46,846 nt of DNA, taken from NCBI RefSeq assembly GCF_014495685.1, contig NZ_JACTVI010000066.1, positions 1-46,846 of the forward strand, read 5' to 3'. This DNA comes from Streptomyces sp. TRM68367. Lineage in GTDB: Bacteria; Actinomycetota; Actinomycetes; Streptomycetales; Streptomycetaceae. This document shows, in pieces, positions 31,496-40,108 of this stretch. The notes beneath the pieces are model-generated. The model was not told where the DNA came from. It made no database searches and saw nothing but the letters and a program-made list of their open reading frames with translations. Position 1 is the stretch's first letter. Each line of letters begins with the position of its first letter. The translations under genes were made by a program, and so were the position numbers.

Positions 31496-31727
31496 GCGCC
31501 GCATACCGTCGTACCGCCTCTGACCTGCTCTTTCGCTGCCCGGGGAAATTTCTTCGCGGAGGGTGTGACGTTTTCGCGGGCCCAGCCGCAGTACTGAGTG
31601 AGCCGACTGGTCATCGGCCGTCGCACAGAGCCGGGGTTCCCCCCGTACCCACGGCTCGTGCATATGGCGCGGGTGGGACACGTTCCCCCGGTCCCACCCG
31701 CGCCCCATCTCCCTCCGGCGCTCGTCC

Positions 31728-32579
31728 TCACCAGTGCACGACGACCTTGTCGCCGTTCTTCACCTGGGCGTACAGCGCAGCGATCGCCGCCTCGTCCCGG
31801 ACGTTGACACAGCCGTGCGAGGCCCCGGCGTACCCGCGGGCCGCGAAGTCCGACGAGAAGTGCACGGCCTGGCCTCCGCTGAAGAACATCGCGTACGGCA
31901 TGGGCACGTCGTAGAGGGTCGACCAGTGGTGGCGGGACTTCCAGTAGACGCGGAAGGCGCCCTCCCGCGTGGGCGTGTACCGCGAGCCGAACCGCACCTC
32001 CGTCGTCGACACCGTCCGCCCGTCGACCATCCAGCGCAACGTCCGGCTCGACTTGTCGATACACAGCACCCGCCCGGTCAGGCAGCGCGGATCCGGCGCG
32101 GCGGGCGGCTGGCCGCCCATCAGGTACAGCTCCCACTTGCCCGGCTCACGCGTCATGTTCCGCAGCCGCTGCCAGGTGACGGTGTCGGTCTGCCCGGTCC
32201 GCGGCAGCCCGCGCTTGCCCTGGAAGCCCCGGACGGCCTTCTCCGTCAGGTCGTCGTACGCCCCCGTCGGCCCGTCGTACAGCCATGCCACCTGCCGCAG
32301 CCGGGCCTGGAGTTCGCGCACGGCGAGCCCGGAGTCGCCGCGGGACCACAGCACGGCGGGGCGGGGTGCGGACGGGGTGGCCGGCCGGTCATCGGCGTCC
32401 GGCTCCGAGGGGCCGGCGGCCTTCGGCGTACCGCTCGGGATCTCGATGTGAACCGGCGAGCGGCGCTTCCCGTCCGGGCCGGCGGGCTGCACCGTACAGC
32501 CCGTCACCGCGGCCAGCGCCACGAGAACGGCGATCGACCTCCCCCTGCGCATCGGTCTCCCCATGCCCGTAGTACGCAT
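31728..32579 (-). CDS. Lipoprotein L,D-transpeptidase (YkuD) with peptidoglycan-binding domain
   Basis: A 283-residue exported enzyme that makes 3-3 cross-links in peptidoglycan using a cysteine nucleophile. It has a lipobox VTGC28, a Pro-rich linker, a PG_binding_1 domain (about 80-142, with AVRELQARLRQ and GAYDDLTEKAVRGFQ), and a YkuD catalytic domain (about 165-283) with H240, S254, H255 and the nucleophile C257 in SHGCVNV. The C-terminus ends at the domain edge. ATG 32579 follows GGGGGG. Divergent from the mutase gene across 255 bp, which shows no clear regulatory motif. Confidence 0.92.
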   Translation of the reverse strand: MRTTGMGRPMRRGRSIAVLVALAAVTGCTVQPAGPDGKRRSPVHIEIPSGTPKAAGPSEPDADDRPATPSAPRPAVLWSRGDSGLAVRELQARLRQVAWLYDGPTGAYDDLTEKAVRGFQGKRGLPRTGQTDTVTWQRLRNMTREPGKWELYLMGGQPPAAPDPRCLTGRVLCIDKSSRTLRWMVDGRTVSTTEVRFGSRYTPTREGAFRVYWKSRHHWSTLYDVPMPYAMFFSGGQAVHFSSDFAARGYAGASHGCVNVRDEAAIAALYAQVKNGDKVVVHW

Positions 32580-32834
32580 CACGCCCCCCGTCGTCTCACC
32601 ACCGGAGCCCCTCACCGGCTCCCGTGCGCCTTGGCGCCCTTCGATATGTCTCCCCCCGGATGACGGGGCCGGAACGGCGCGGCATCGTTGTGACCGGGAC
32701 CGCAAAAGGGCTGTGAGCAAGGTCCCAGCGTGCTCCCCTCCACCGGGTGCACGCCCACCGCTACAGTCCGTCGAAGGGTCGGTCCGTACCAGCTGGTAAC
32801 TGGCGAAGAACTGCTCAGCGGGAGGCATCACACC

Positions 32835-34415
32835 ATGGCGCGCGAGTCGGAGTCCGGTCTGCCCATCGACCCGGTCTACGGTCCCGAGGCTCTTGCGGGC
32901 TGGGACCCGGCGGTGCAGCTGGGTGAGCCGGGTGCGTACCCGTTCACGCGGGGCGTGTACCCGACGATGTACACGGGCCGTCCCTGGACGATGCGCCAGT
33001 ACGCCGGCTTCGGCACCGCGACGGAGTCCAACGCCCGCTACAAGGAGCTCATCGCGCACGGCACGATGGGCCTGTCGGTCGCCTTCGACCTGCCCACCCA
33101 GATGGGCCACGACTCGGACGCCCCGATCGCGCACGGCGAGGTGGGCAAGGTGGGCGTGGCGATCGACTCGGTCGAGGACATGCGGTTGCTGTTCGGCGGC
33201 ATCCCGCTGGACAAGGTGTCCACGTCGATGACGATCAACGCGCCCGCGGCCCTGCTGCTGCTCCTGTACCAACTGGTGGCGGAGGAGCAGGGCGTCAGCG
33301 CCGGCATGCTGACCGGCACGATCCAGAACGACGTGCTGAAGGAGTACATCGCGCGCGGGACGTACATCTTCCCGCCCAAGCCGTCTCTGCGGCTGATCGC
33401 GGACATCTTCAGGTACTGCAAGGCCGAGATCCCGAAGTGGAACACGATCTCGATCTCCGGCTACCACATGGCCGAGGCGGGCGCCTCGCCCGCGCAGGAG
33501 ATCGCCTTCACCCTGGCCGACGGCATCGAGTACGTCCGTACGGCGGTCGCGGCCGGCATGGACGTCGACGACTTCGCGCCCCGCCTGTCCTTCTTCTTCG
33601 TCGCCCGTACGACGATCCTGGAGGAGGTCGCCAAGTTCCGTGCCGCGCGGCGGATCTGGGCGCGGGTGATGAAGGAGGAGTTCGGCGCGAAGAACCCCAA
33701 GTCGCTGATGCTGCGCTTCCACACGCAGACGGCCGGCGTGCAGCTGACGGCACAGCAGCCGGAGGTCAACCTGGTCCGCGTCGCGGTCCAGGGCCTGGCG
33801 GCGGTGCTCGGCGGCACGCAGTCCCTGCACACCAACTCCTTCGACGAGGCGATCGCGCTGCCGACCGACAAGAGCGCGCGGCTCGCCCTGCGTACGCAGC
33901 AGGTCCTCGCCTACGAGACGGACGTGACCGCGACGGTGGACCCGTTCGCCGGCTCCTACGTCATCGAGAAGATGACCGACGACGTCGAGGGGGCGGCGGT
34001 CGAGCTGATGGCCAAGGTCGAGGACCTGGGTGGCGCGGTCAACGCCATCGAGCACGGCTTCCAGAAGAACGAGATCGAGCGCAACGCCTACCGGATCGCC
34101 CAGGAGACCGACGCCGGCGAGCGGGTGGTGGTCGGCGTCAACCGCTTCCAGCTCGACGAGGAGGAGCCGTACGAGCCCCTCCGGGTGGACCCGGCGATCG
34201 AGGCCCAGCAGGCGGAACGGCTCGCGAAGCTGCGGGCGGAGCGGGACCAGCCGGCGGTGGATGCGGCCCTGGCTGCGCTGAAGAAGGCGGCCGAGGGCGA
34301 GCACAACGTCCTGTACCCGATGAAGGAGGCGCTGCGGGCCCGGGCCACGGTCGGCGAGGTGTGCAACGCCCTTCGGGAGGTTTGGGGGACTTATGTGCCC
34401 TCGGATGCGTTCTGA
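32835..34415 (+). CDS. Acyl-CoA mutase large subunit (methylmalonyl-CoA mutase family)
   Basis: A 526-residue substrate-binding barrel of the B12-dependent acyl-CoA mutase family, without the C-terminal B12-binding domain (no DxHxxG). It would need a separate small subunit, as in isobutyryl-CoA or some methylmalonyl-CoA mutases. Substrate residues at the positions known from methylmalonyl-CoA mutase are Y56 (RQYAGF) and R174 (ARGTYI), with H211 in ISGYH; Tyr and Arg point to a dicarboxyl-CoA substrate rather than isobutyryl-CoA, which usually has Phe and Gln. The ATG follows GGGAGG. No small-subunit gene is nearby. The TetR remnant begins six bases after its stop. Confidence 0.88.
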   Translation: MARESESGLPIDPVYGPEALAGWDPAVQLGEPGAYPFTRGVYPTMYTGRPWTMRQYAGFGTATESNARYKELIAHGTMGLSVAFDLPTQMGHDSDAPIAHGEVGKVGVAIDSVEDMRLLFGGIPLDKVSTSMTINAPAALLLLLYQLVAEEQGVSAGMLTGTIQNDVLKEYIARGTYIFPPKPSLRLIADIFRYCKAEIPKWNTISISGYHMAEAGASPAQEIAFTLADGIEYVRTAVAAGMDVDDFAPRLSFFFVARTTILEEVAKFRAARRIWARVMKEEFGAKNPKSLMLRFHTQTAGVQLTAQQPEVNLVRVAVQGLAAVLGGTQSLHTNSFDEAIALPTDKSARLALRTQQVLAYETDVTATVDPFAGSYVIEKMTDDVEGAAVELMAKVEDLGGAVNAIEHGFQKNEIERNAYRIAQETDAGERVVVGVNRFQLDEEEPYEPLRVDPAIEAQQAERLAKLRAERDQPAVDAALAALKKAAEGEHNVLYPMKEALRARATVGEVCNALREVWGTYVPSDAF

Positions 34416-34420
34416 GCTGG

Positions 34421-34978
34421 GTGAGTCACATCGCCAGGGAGCTGGACGTCAAGGCGCCCGCCCTCTACTGGCACTTCAAGCGCAAGCAGGCGATGCTGGA
34501 CGAGATGGCCACGGAGATGTACCGGCGGATGGTCGCCGACAGCCTCCTCGACCCCGGCGACACCTGGCAGGAGCGGCTGCTGAAGGCCGACCGGGGACTG
34601 CGGGCGGCGCTGCTCGGCTACCGCGACGGAGCGAAGGTGTTCAGCGGCTCACGCTTCACCGGCATCGAGCACGCCGGGCAGATGGAGGACACCCTGCGCC
34701 TGTTCACGGCCGCCGGCTTCACCCTCGCCCAGGCGGTATGCGCGACCTCGACGACGTACCTCTACACGCTCGGGTTCGTCACCGAGGAACAGGGCGTGAA
34801 GCCCCTGCCGGACGAGCGCCGCGAGGGCTACGACATCGAGGAACGCGCCCGCCTCATGGCCGACTTCCCGCTGTCGGCCCGGGCGGGCGCGGAGATCTTC
34901 GAGGACCACGACCGGCACTTCGCGGAGGGCCTGGCGCTGGTGATCGCGGGGATCGAGGCGCGGTACGGGATCCGGTGA
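34421..34978 (+). pseudogene. TetR family regulator lacking its N-terminal helices
   Basis: The reading frame has a complete TetR C-terminal ligand domain (TetR_C-like) and the recognition-helix part VSHIARELDVKAPALYWHFK, but starts in the middle of the helix-turn-helix. Normal proteins have about 25-30 residues before this. GTG 34421 gives 185 residues without helix 1, so DNA binding is doubtful. Similarity seems to begin at about 34405, overlapping the 3' end of the mutase gene. A deletion probably removed the intergenic region and TetR start. An intact gene would need an unusual start inside the mutase gene. Confidence 0.7.
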
Positions 34979-34993
34979 GCCCCGGCCGGTGGT

Positions 34994-35923
34994 TCAGGCG
35001 CGGTTGGTGCGCGCCTTGCGGACGGCTCGGGTGACCACCGGGGGCAGCAGGTCGGCGGCGAGGCGGCGGGCACGGGAGCGGGAGCGGGCGGGGCGCGTGG
35101 ACTGCGGCCGGGGTGCCGGGGCGGCGGCCTGCGGGGCAGGTGCCGGCTTCGGGGCCGGCGCCTTGTAGTGCCGCGAGCGCGGGAACGGCGGCGGCTTGAT
35201 GCCCTTGGAGCGGGTGCGGACCAGCCGGTGCCCGGCCGCCCACTGCACGCTCAGCCCGAAGTCCGAGCGGCTCCGGACCATTTCGAGCAGCTCCTCCTGG
35301 ATGGGCTCCGGATCGCCCCAGGTGCCGTACAGCTTCTGCGTGCTGAGGCAGACCGGGCGCAGCCCACGGTTGAGCACGGCCTCCCACGTGGCGACGGAGA
35401 CGCCCGGTGTGTGTTCGGAGCGGAAGTCGTCGAGGACCACGATGCCCTCGGGCTTGAGGATGTCCCGGGCCGCGCCGATGTCGCCGTGCACGTGCTCGTA
35501 CAGGTGCGAGGCGTCGATGTGCACGAAACGGCAGGTGCCGGGCTCGACCTCCTTCTCGACCACCGAGCTGGGCGCCTGGATCACCCGCGGCAGGGCGTCG
35601 TGGAAGGAGAGGTAGTTCCGCTCGAAGGCCTGCTGCGTGAGGGAGGAGTACGACTTCGTGCTCTCGGCTTTGTTGTGCTCGTCCGGGGCGTCGCTCTCGA
35701 ACAGGTCGCAGACCGTGAACTTCTCGCCGTCCTGCAGGTGGTGGCCCAGCAGGATGGCGCTCTTGCCCATGTAGGCGCCGAGCTCCAGGAGATCTCCCTC
35801 CATTCCCTGCTTCTCCTGCCGCTCGAGGAACCAGGTGAACAGCACCTGGTCCAGCGGCGGGAACCAGCCGGGAACGTCGCTCAGTTCGCCGGGGTACGTG
35901 TCCGTGGGTTGTGGGTTGGCCAT
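34994..35923 (-). CDS. Class I SAM-dependent methyltransferase, TylF/macrocin O-MT-like
   Basis: A 309-residue methyltransferase-like protein. The SAM site appears as LLELGAYMGKSAILL (45-59). RFVHIDASHLYEHVHGDI and GIVVLDDF match the TylF/MycF-type sugar O-methyltransferases, with Asp residues positioned for metal and substrate. The C-terminal ~55 residues are Pro/Ala/Arg-rich and low-complexity. The ATG is at 35923. It is one of two methyltransferases on this strand upstream of the glycopolymer genes, so it may methylate a wall sugar; this link is inference. It converges with the TetR remnant, leaving 15 bp. Confidence 0.8.
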   Translation of the reverse strand: MANPQPTDTYPGELSDVPGWFPPLDQVLFTWFLERQEKQGMEGDLLELGAYMGKSAILLGHHLQDGEKFTVCDLFESDAPDEHNKAESTKSYSSLTQQAFERNYLSFHDALPRVIQAPSSVVEKEVEPGTCRFVHIDASHLYEHVHGDIGAARDILKPEGIVVLDDFRSEHTPGVSVATWEAVLNRGLRPVCLSTQKLYGTWGDPEPIQEELLEMVRSRSDFGLSVQWAAGHRLVRTRSKGIKPPPFPRSRHYKAPAPKPAPAPQAAAPAPRPQSTRPARSRSRARRLAADLLPPVVTRAVRKARTNRA

Positions 35924-36267
35924 GCCACGAGCCTGCTCCCTGGAAGCAGCTCAAACTGACGCCTGGCTGAACGCCCCGTGAACAGACACAGCCCGCCGGG
36001 GAAAGTGATCAGTTCCGAATCCGAAGCGATGCCAGGTGTACGACTTGCCCGGCTCGTGCGTCAGGGCGAGACCACACCAACCCGGCCCACGAAACACTCC
36101 CCGCCCCCGTCCGCTGCACGCGAGGCCAGACCGTCCCCGTCCCGGAATCCGTCGGCGTCACCCTCGAACTCTGCGTGGGCCCCCTCCTCGACGGGGACGA
36201 CTGATCCGTCCCGCCTCCGGAACGACCTCCGGTGGCGGCCAACCGGTATCGGAGGGTACCGGCTACG
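35924..36267. other. Intergenic region with no gene
   Basis: The 344 bp between the two methyltransferase genes holds no convincing frame, terminator or repeat. It is GC-poorer than coding neighbours in places (near 36000) and may include the promoter of the first methyltransferase. Confidence 0.4.
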
Positions 36268-37215
36268 TCACGGACGCGCCCGCAGATACCCGGAGTTCGC
36301 CACCTGGCCCAGGAACGTGAAGCGGGTGTCCGTGCTCATGTGGTGATCGAAGGCCTCCTTGATGCCGGGCCACTTGGGGTGCCCGAAGTCGTCGAGGACG
36401 ACTATGCCGCCGGGCGCGACGATCTGCTCCGCCCACTCCAGGTCCGCGGCGACACCGGCGGCGGAGTGGTCGCCGTCGACGATGATCGCGCCGTAGGAGC
36501 GGTCGGAGACCTTGGCGCGCAGTTCGGTGTCCTCAGAGAAACCCTGCTCGATCCGCGCGGCGGAGCCTGCCTCGCCCGCGAGGGCCAGGTTGGCGCGTAC
36601 CGCGGCCATCCGCACGGGCGTGCCCGTCGGGTCGGCCCCCTCGGTGGTGCCGGGCTGGAGCTGCAGGCCCGCGAGCGGGTCGACGATCGTCAGGTGCGGA
36701 TCGCGTCCCGCGCGCTGCATCATGCGGATCAGCGCCGCGCCGAACATCCCGTACAGCGTGCCGATCTCCAGGATCTCGTCGTTCGGCGGATCGAGCAGCG
36801 GTACCGCGGAGAGCTTGCCGCAGATGTTCATGGTGCCGCCCGCGATCCGGCCGACCCCCAGCGCCTCCAGCGCGATGAGCAGTCGGAACGCCTGGGCGAT
36901 ATTGCGCTCGGCACCGACCCGGTCCCCGGTCACCTTCGCCAACTCGTCGATGGCGCGGTTGAGATGGGCGTCGGCCGGAAGCCGGGACACACCGCGTCCG
37001 GTTCCGTCGAGCAGCAGCTCCAGCGGGCGCTGGCGGTTGCGCAGTGTGGTCAGCTCGCGCCGCAGTGCGCTGTCGGAGCCGTCTCCGACGGAGCCGTTTC
37101 CGACGGAGCTGTCTCCGAGGGAGCGGCGCAGTTGCCGCTCGATGCGCTGATCGATGAGATCAGCGAGAGGGCGCAGGGCGCGCCGGGCTGTCCTTGTTTT
37201 CAGTAACGTTCGCAC
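36268..37215 (-). CDS. Class I SAM-dependent methyltransferase (Methyltransf_24-like)
   Basis: A 315-residue methyltransferase-like protein. It has an extended N-terminal region (about 1-140), then EILEIGTLYGMFGAALI (SAM motif I), HLTIVDPLAG, and AIIVDGDHSAAGVAADL and IVVLDDFGHP, typical of class I enzymes with a metal-binding acidic cluster. The N-terminal linker includes a 5-residue repeat G(D/N)(S/G)(S)V coded by the 15-bp units at 37081-37125. GTG 37215 follows GAGGG about 11 bases upstream. The substrate is unknown, possibly a wall glycopolymer sugar from its position. Confidence 0.8.
   Translation of the reverse strand: MRTLLKTRTARRALRPLADLIDQRIERQLRRSLGDSSVGNGSVGDGSDSALRRELTTLRNRQRPLELLLDGTGRGVSRLPADAHLNRAIDELAKVTGDRVGAERNIAQAFRLLIALEALGVGRIAGGTMNICGKLSAVPLLDPPNDEILEIGTLYGMFGAALIRMMQRAGRDPHLTIVDPLAGLQLQPGTTEGADPTGTPVRMAAVRANLALAGEAGSAARIEQGFSEDTELRAKVSDRSYGAIIVDGDHSAAGVAADLEWAEQIVAPGGIVVLDDFGHPKWPGIKEAFDHHMSTDTRFTFLGQVANSGYLRARP
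37081..37125. repeat. Three 15-bp in-frame repeats
   Basis: GTCTCCGACGGAGCC, GTTTCCGACGGAGCT and GTCTCCGAGGGAGCG lie head to tail inside the methyltransferase gene and code for a short variable linker. Length changes would not shift the frame. Confidence 0.7.
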
Positions 37216-37488
37216 TGGTTCGTGACCCTCGCAGGTATAGGGGAACTGCTGCGTACGCGTGGGGGAGAGTGGTGAGTGTGCATGTCAAGGTATCCGCCAC
37301 GGGACCAAGCGGAGTGACAGCGGGGGGTGATGGGTCCTTGGACGTTAGGCCCTGGGGTTCCCACAGTTCAAGCAAAAACAACAACGGTGCCCTTGAGGGC
37401 AAGTCAAGGTGAATCTCCGGTGGCGAGGGGTTAGCGATTGCATTCGACCCTCCGCCGGCGCTGGCCCACCCGGCCACCCACTCCCACC

Positions 37489-37513
37489 GCCCCGCCGCAC
37501 CGTGCGGCGGGGC
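37489..37513 (-). terminator. Terminator after polysialyltransferase operon
   Basis: GCCCCGCCGCAC (37489-37500) is complementary to GTGCGGCGGGGC (37502-37513), a near-perfect 12-bp hairpin. It is 71 bp past the glycosyltransferase stop on the minus strand. The rest of 37216-37583 shows no gene. Confidence 0.75.
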
Positions 37514-37583
37514 TTCGGGGCACCGCCCCACGGGCGTATGTGCCGGCACCTTGGTCTGCGAAGGGGCGGCCCTGCAGGTGGCC

Positions 37584-38933
37584 TCAGCGTCTGGCCGTGC
37601 CGCCCCGCCGGAGCGCCCGTGCCCGGCGTACGACACGGCGTACGGTCGCGTTGCGCGGGATGAAGGCAAGCTGGGTGGGCACGGCGCCGGGCAGCGCCAG
37701 GGAAGTGAGACGACGACGCTTGAAGTAGCGCCAGGTCTGCTGGTTCAGATGCTTCCTCAGGTACTGCTCGGCCGCCGGACGCAGGTCCGGGTAGATCTTC
37801 GACTGCATGGCGTAGCCGACGGTCCGCAGGAGCTCGGTGAGCCGGTCCACCTCCATGCCCTGGCGCTGGTCGGCCACCGCCGCCCGGTCCGTCACCTCGG
37901 GCAGCAGCGCGTCGACGATCGTGACGGGGACGCGGTTGCTGTTCTCGAACGGCGTCAGGCGTTCCAGCAGCAGGTCCGTGCCGACGCGGGCGACCGGCAG
38001 GCCGTACAGCGCGCTCGCGGTGAGCAGGCCCGTGGAGAAGCAGCCGACGACCAGCGCGGGACGCATCCGCTGGTACAGCACCTCCGCGAGCACCGGCGTG
38101 TCCACGACCGTCAGGTTCGCGCCGAGCCGCTCGGCCTCCTGCTCCAGCTTGCGGGTGAAGCGGGCCGGTGCCGACGGGTGCGGCTTGAACAGCACGCGGG
38201 TACGGCCGAGTCCGACGGCACCCCGCAGCATCCGCACATGCAGGTTCTCCTCCTCCTCGGCGGAGAGGATGCCCAGCGCGGACAGGTACTGGCCGAGCAG
38301 CAGCGCGGGCTCCTCGGACTCCTCCACATGCGGCAACTCGGCGCCGGTGTCGACGAGTTCGGCCAGCACCTTGATGAAGTCGGCGGTCGGCACCAGCTCC
38401 GGCTCCACATCGAACTCGGTGAGCAGCAGCGGCTTCAGGCCCGGCACCAGGTCCAGATGGAGCAGCCGCTCCACGCGCGTGCCGACCAGCGGGTCGATCT
38501 TGTTGCGGGTGGGGCCGTAGCTCATCAGGCCGTCCGCGTACACCGTGATGGGCGCGCCGGTGAAGATCTGTGCAACGCCGAGCGCCGGGTTGACCTGGAT
38601 CGACTCCACGGCGAGCGCCACGTCGTCCTCGCCGAGGTCCCAGAGCATCCGCACGTACCGCTCCCACAGGGGGACGTCGTCCTTGCGCGGCGACCAACCC
38701 CCCGGGTGGAAGGGGAAGATGGCCTCGTTCCACGACACAACGTCGTCGAACCGGTCGCGCAGTTGCTCGAACCCGGGCATCTCGTCCACGGCCGGCGCGG
38801 TCTCGGGCGTCGCCGCGTTGTTGGAGACCAGCAGGATCCGCCGGTCCGCGGAGTCGAAGCAGCCGGCGTCCAGGGCGGCGGCCAGGGTGGCCGTGCCGTA
38901 CAGCGTGGACGCCATGAAGATCTGCGTGGTCAC
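37584..38933 (-). CDS. Polysialyltransferase-like glycosyltransferase
   Basis: A 449-residue cytoplasmic glycosyltransferase resembling bacterial alpha-2,8-polysialyltransferases (POLYST). The three superfamily motifs are visible: the D/E-D/E-G type motif in YADGLMSYGPTR (A133-D134-G135), the HP motif in KPHPS (250-254), and the S-T motif in CFSTGL (298-303). It would transfer a nonulosonic acid from CMP onto a growing chain. The GTG overlaps the stop of the upstream family 2 glycosyltransferase as GTGA, so the two are coupled. Likely an SCO4873-type gene. A hairpin follows. Confidence 0.85.
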   Translation of the reverse strand: MTTQIFMASTLYGTATLAAALDAGCFDSADRRILLVSNNAATPETAPAVDEMPGFEQLRDRFDDVVSWNEAIFPFHPGGWSPRKDDVPLWERYVRMLWDLGEDDVALAVESIQVNPALGVAQIFTGAPITVYADGLMSYGPTRNKIDPLVGTRVERLLHLDLVPGLKPLLLTEFDVEPELVPTADFIKVLAELVDTGAELPHVEESEEPALLLGQYLSALGILSAEEEENLHVRMLRGAVGLGRTRVLFKPHPSAPARFTRKLEQEAERLGANLTVVDTPVLAEVLYQRMRPALVVGCFSTGLLTASALYGLPVARVGTDLLLERLTPFENSNRVPVTIVDALLPEVTDRAAVADQRQGMEVDRLTELLRTVGYAMQSKIYPDLRPAAEQYLRKHLNQQTWRYFKRRRLTSLALPGAVPTQLAFIPRNATVRRVVRRARALRRGGTARR

Positions 38934-39910
38934 GCGGCCACCTCCGCGGCCGGCACCGCGCGGCGGCGCAGCCGGCGCAGGCGCGTGGCGCGCTCGGCGT
39001 CCATCGAGCCGAGCACCTCGTCGAGCGCGCCCTGCGGCATGCGCCGCAGCGCCGCCGCGCTCATCGACTTCAGTTTCCTGGCCACGGGAGGCTCGAACCT
39101 TTCGATGGATCCAAGATGGTGGGAAATGATGGCGCAGTACGTGCGCACGGCCTTCGGCAGCAGCTGTGCCGCGTCCGGGTCCTCAGCGGTCTCAGTGACG
39201 ACCTGGTCGAAGGCGCGGATGAAGTCGAGCTGGCGGACATCCCCGATCTGGGTGAGCGAGGACGCCACCCCGCGCCGGTAGAAGACGCCGAGCAGCCCGG
39301 ACACCGCGAACGACTCCGCCTCGCGGTGCAGCTTCCAGACCCACGGCCGGTCCTCGGCGGTGCGCAGCCCGTCGGTGAAGTGCAGCAGGCCCTTGTCGAC
39401 CAGCCGACGGTGGTAGATGCCGGCCCAGGCGAAGGCGTAGTCGACGGAGGTGGAGCGGTGTGCGGGCAGGATCACGTCACGCGGCCGCAGCACCGAACCC
39501 CGCCGCCCGTGCGGCACGCGGTGCACGGAGCGGGCCCGCGCGGTGCACTGCACATGGTCGGTGCGCAGGAAGTCGCAGCCCAGCTCCTCGATTTGGGCGA
39601 CGAGCTTCGGGTAGTAGCCCGGCGCGAGCCAGTCGTCGCCGTCCAGGAACGTGAGGTACTCGCCGCGCGCCCGGTCGATACCGGTGTTGCGGGCGGTCGC
39701 GAGGCCGCCGTTCACCTCGTGTCTGACCAGCACGGCACCCGGCAGCTCGCGCTCCGCGCGCGCGAGAATGTCCGGTGTCTCGTCCTTGGAGCAGTCGTCG
39801 ACGAGAATGAATTCGAAGTCGTCCCGCGCGTTCGCGCGCAGACTCTTCAAGGTGTCCGGGGCGTATTGCTGCACGTTGTAGAACGGCACGATGACGGAGA
39901 GCTTGAGCAC
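38930..39910 (-). CDS. Family 2 glycosyltransferase
   Basis: A 326-residue GT-A-fold glycosyltransferase. KLSVIVPFYNVQQYAPDTL begins the nucleotide-sugar domain, DFEFILVDDCSKDETPDIL and LTFLDGDDWLAPGYY give the acidic motifs (DDxS and DxDD) for UDP-sugar and metal binding. The C-terminal ~150 residues are helical and variable. It probably adds a priming or branching sugar to a wall polymer. GTG 39910 lacks a ribosome site and may be leaderless. It overlaps the polysialyltransferase start by four bases and is divergent from the DUF6716-type gene. Confidence 0.88.
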   Translation of the reverse strand: MLKLSVIVPFYNVQQYAPDTLKSLRANARDDFEFILVDDCSKDETPDILARAERELPGAVLVRHEVNGGLATARNTGIDRARGEYLTFLDGDDWLAPGYYPKLVAQIEELGCDFLRTDHVQCTARARSVHRVPHGRRGSVLRPRDVILPAHRSTSVDYAFAWAGIYHRRLVDKGLLHFTDGLRTAEDRPWVWKLHREAESFAVSGLLGVFYRRGVASSLTQIGDVRQLDFIRAFDQVVTETAEDPDAAQLLPKAVRTYCAIISHHLGSIERFEPPVARKLKSMSAAALRRMPQGALDEVLGSMDAERATRLRRLRRRAVPAAEVAA

Positions 39911-40108
39911 GTCAGCGACGTTAGGCGGCGACCCGGCCCGCGTCTTTACCTTCGGTTTGATGGCCGGTGAACGCCACGTGGCGATGCGGTGAAGCGAACG
40001 CCCAACTTGGCGCCACACGACTGGATTCGCCATTCGGCGATGTGCTGTTAACCGTTTGTTGCGTTCGGGTTGGGCAGATCCTAGAAATGCCTTCCTAGCG
40101 TCTGTGAC
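39911..40108. promoter_or_regulatory. Divergent promoter region of glycopolymer operons
   Basis: 198 bp between the two divergent glycopolymer operons, with local AT-richness (TTAACCGTTTGTTGCGTTC and TAGAAATGCC). TAGCGT lies 7 bp before the GTG at 40109 and could be a -10 of a leaderless transcript. A small imperfect hairpin TCGCC-ATTC-GGCGA lies near 40028. No stronger operator is evident. Confidence 0.35.

Noticed and set aside
29729..31708. Long minus-strand frame across the second sigma module
   Set aside because: Composition is Ser/Pro/Arg-rich and it includes the repeats; no protein similarity that I can see.
37216..37583. Search for a CRISPR array or tRNA in larger gaps
   Set aside because: No regular spacer-repeat pattern or cloverleaf was seen in this or other gaps.
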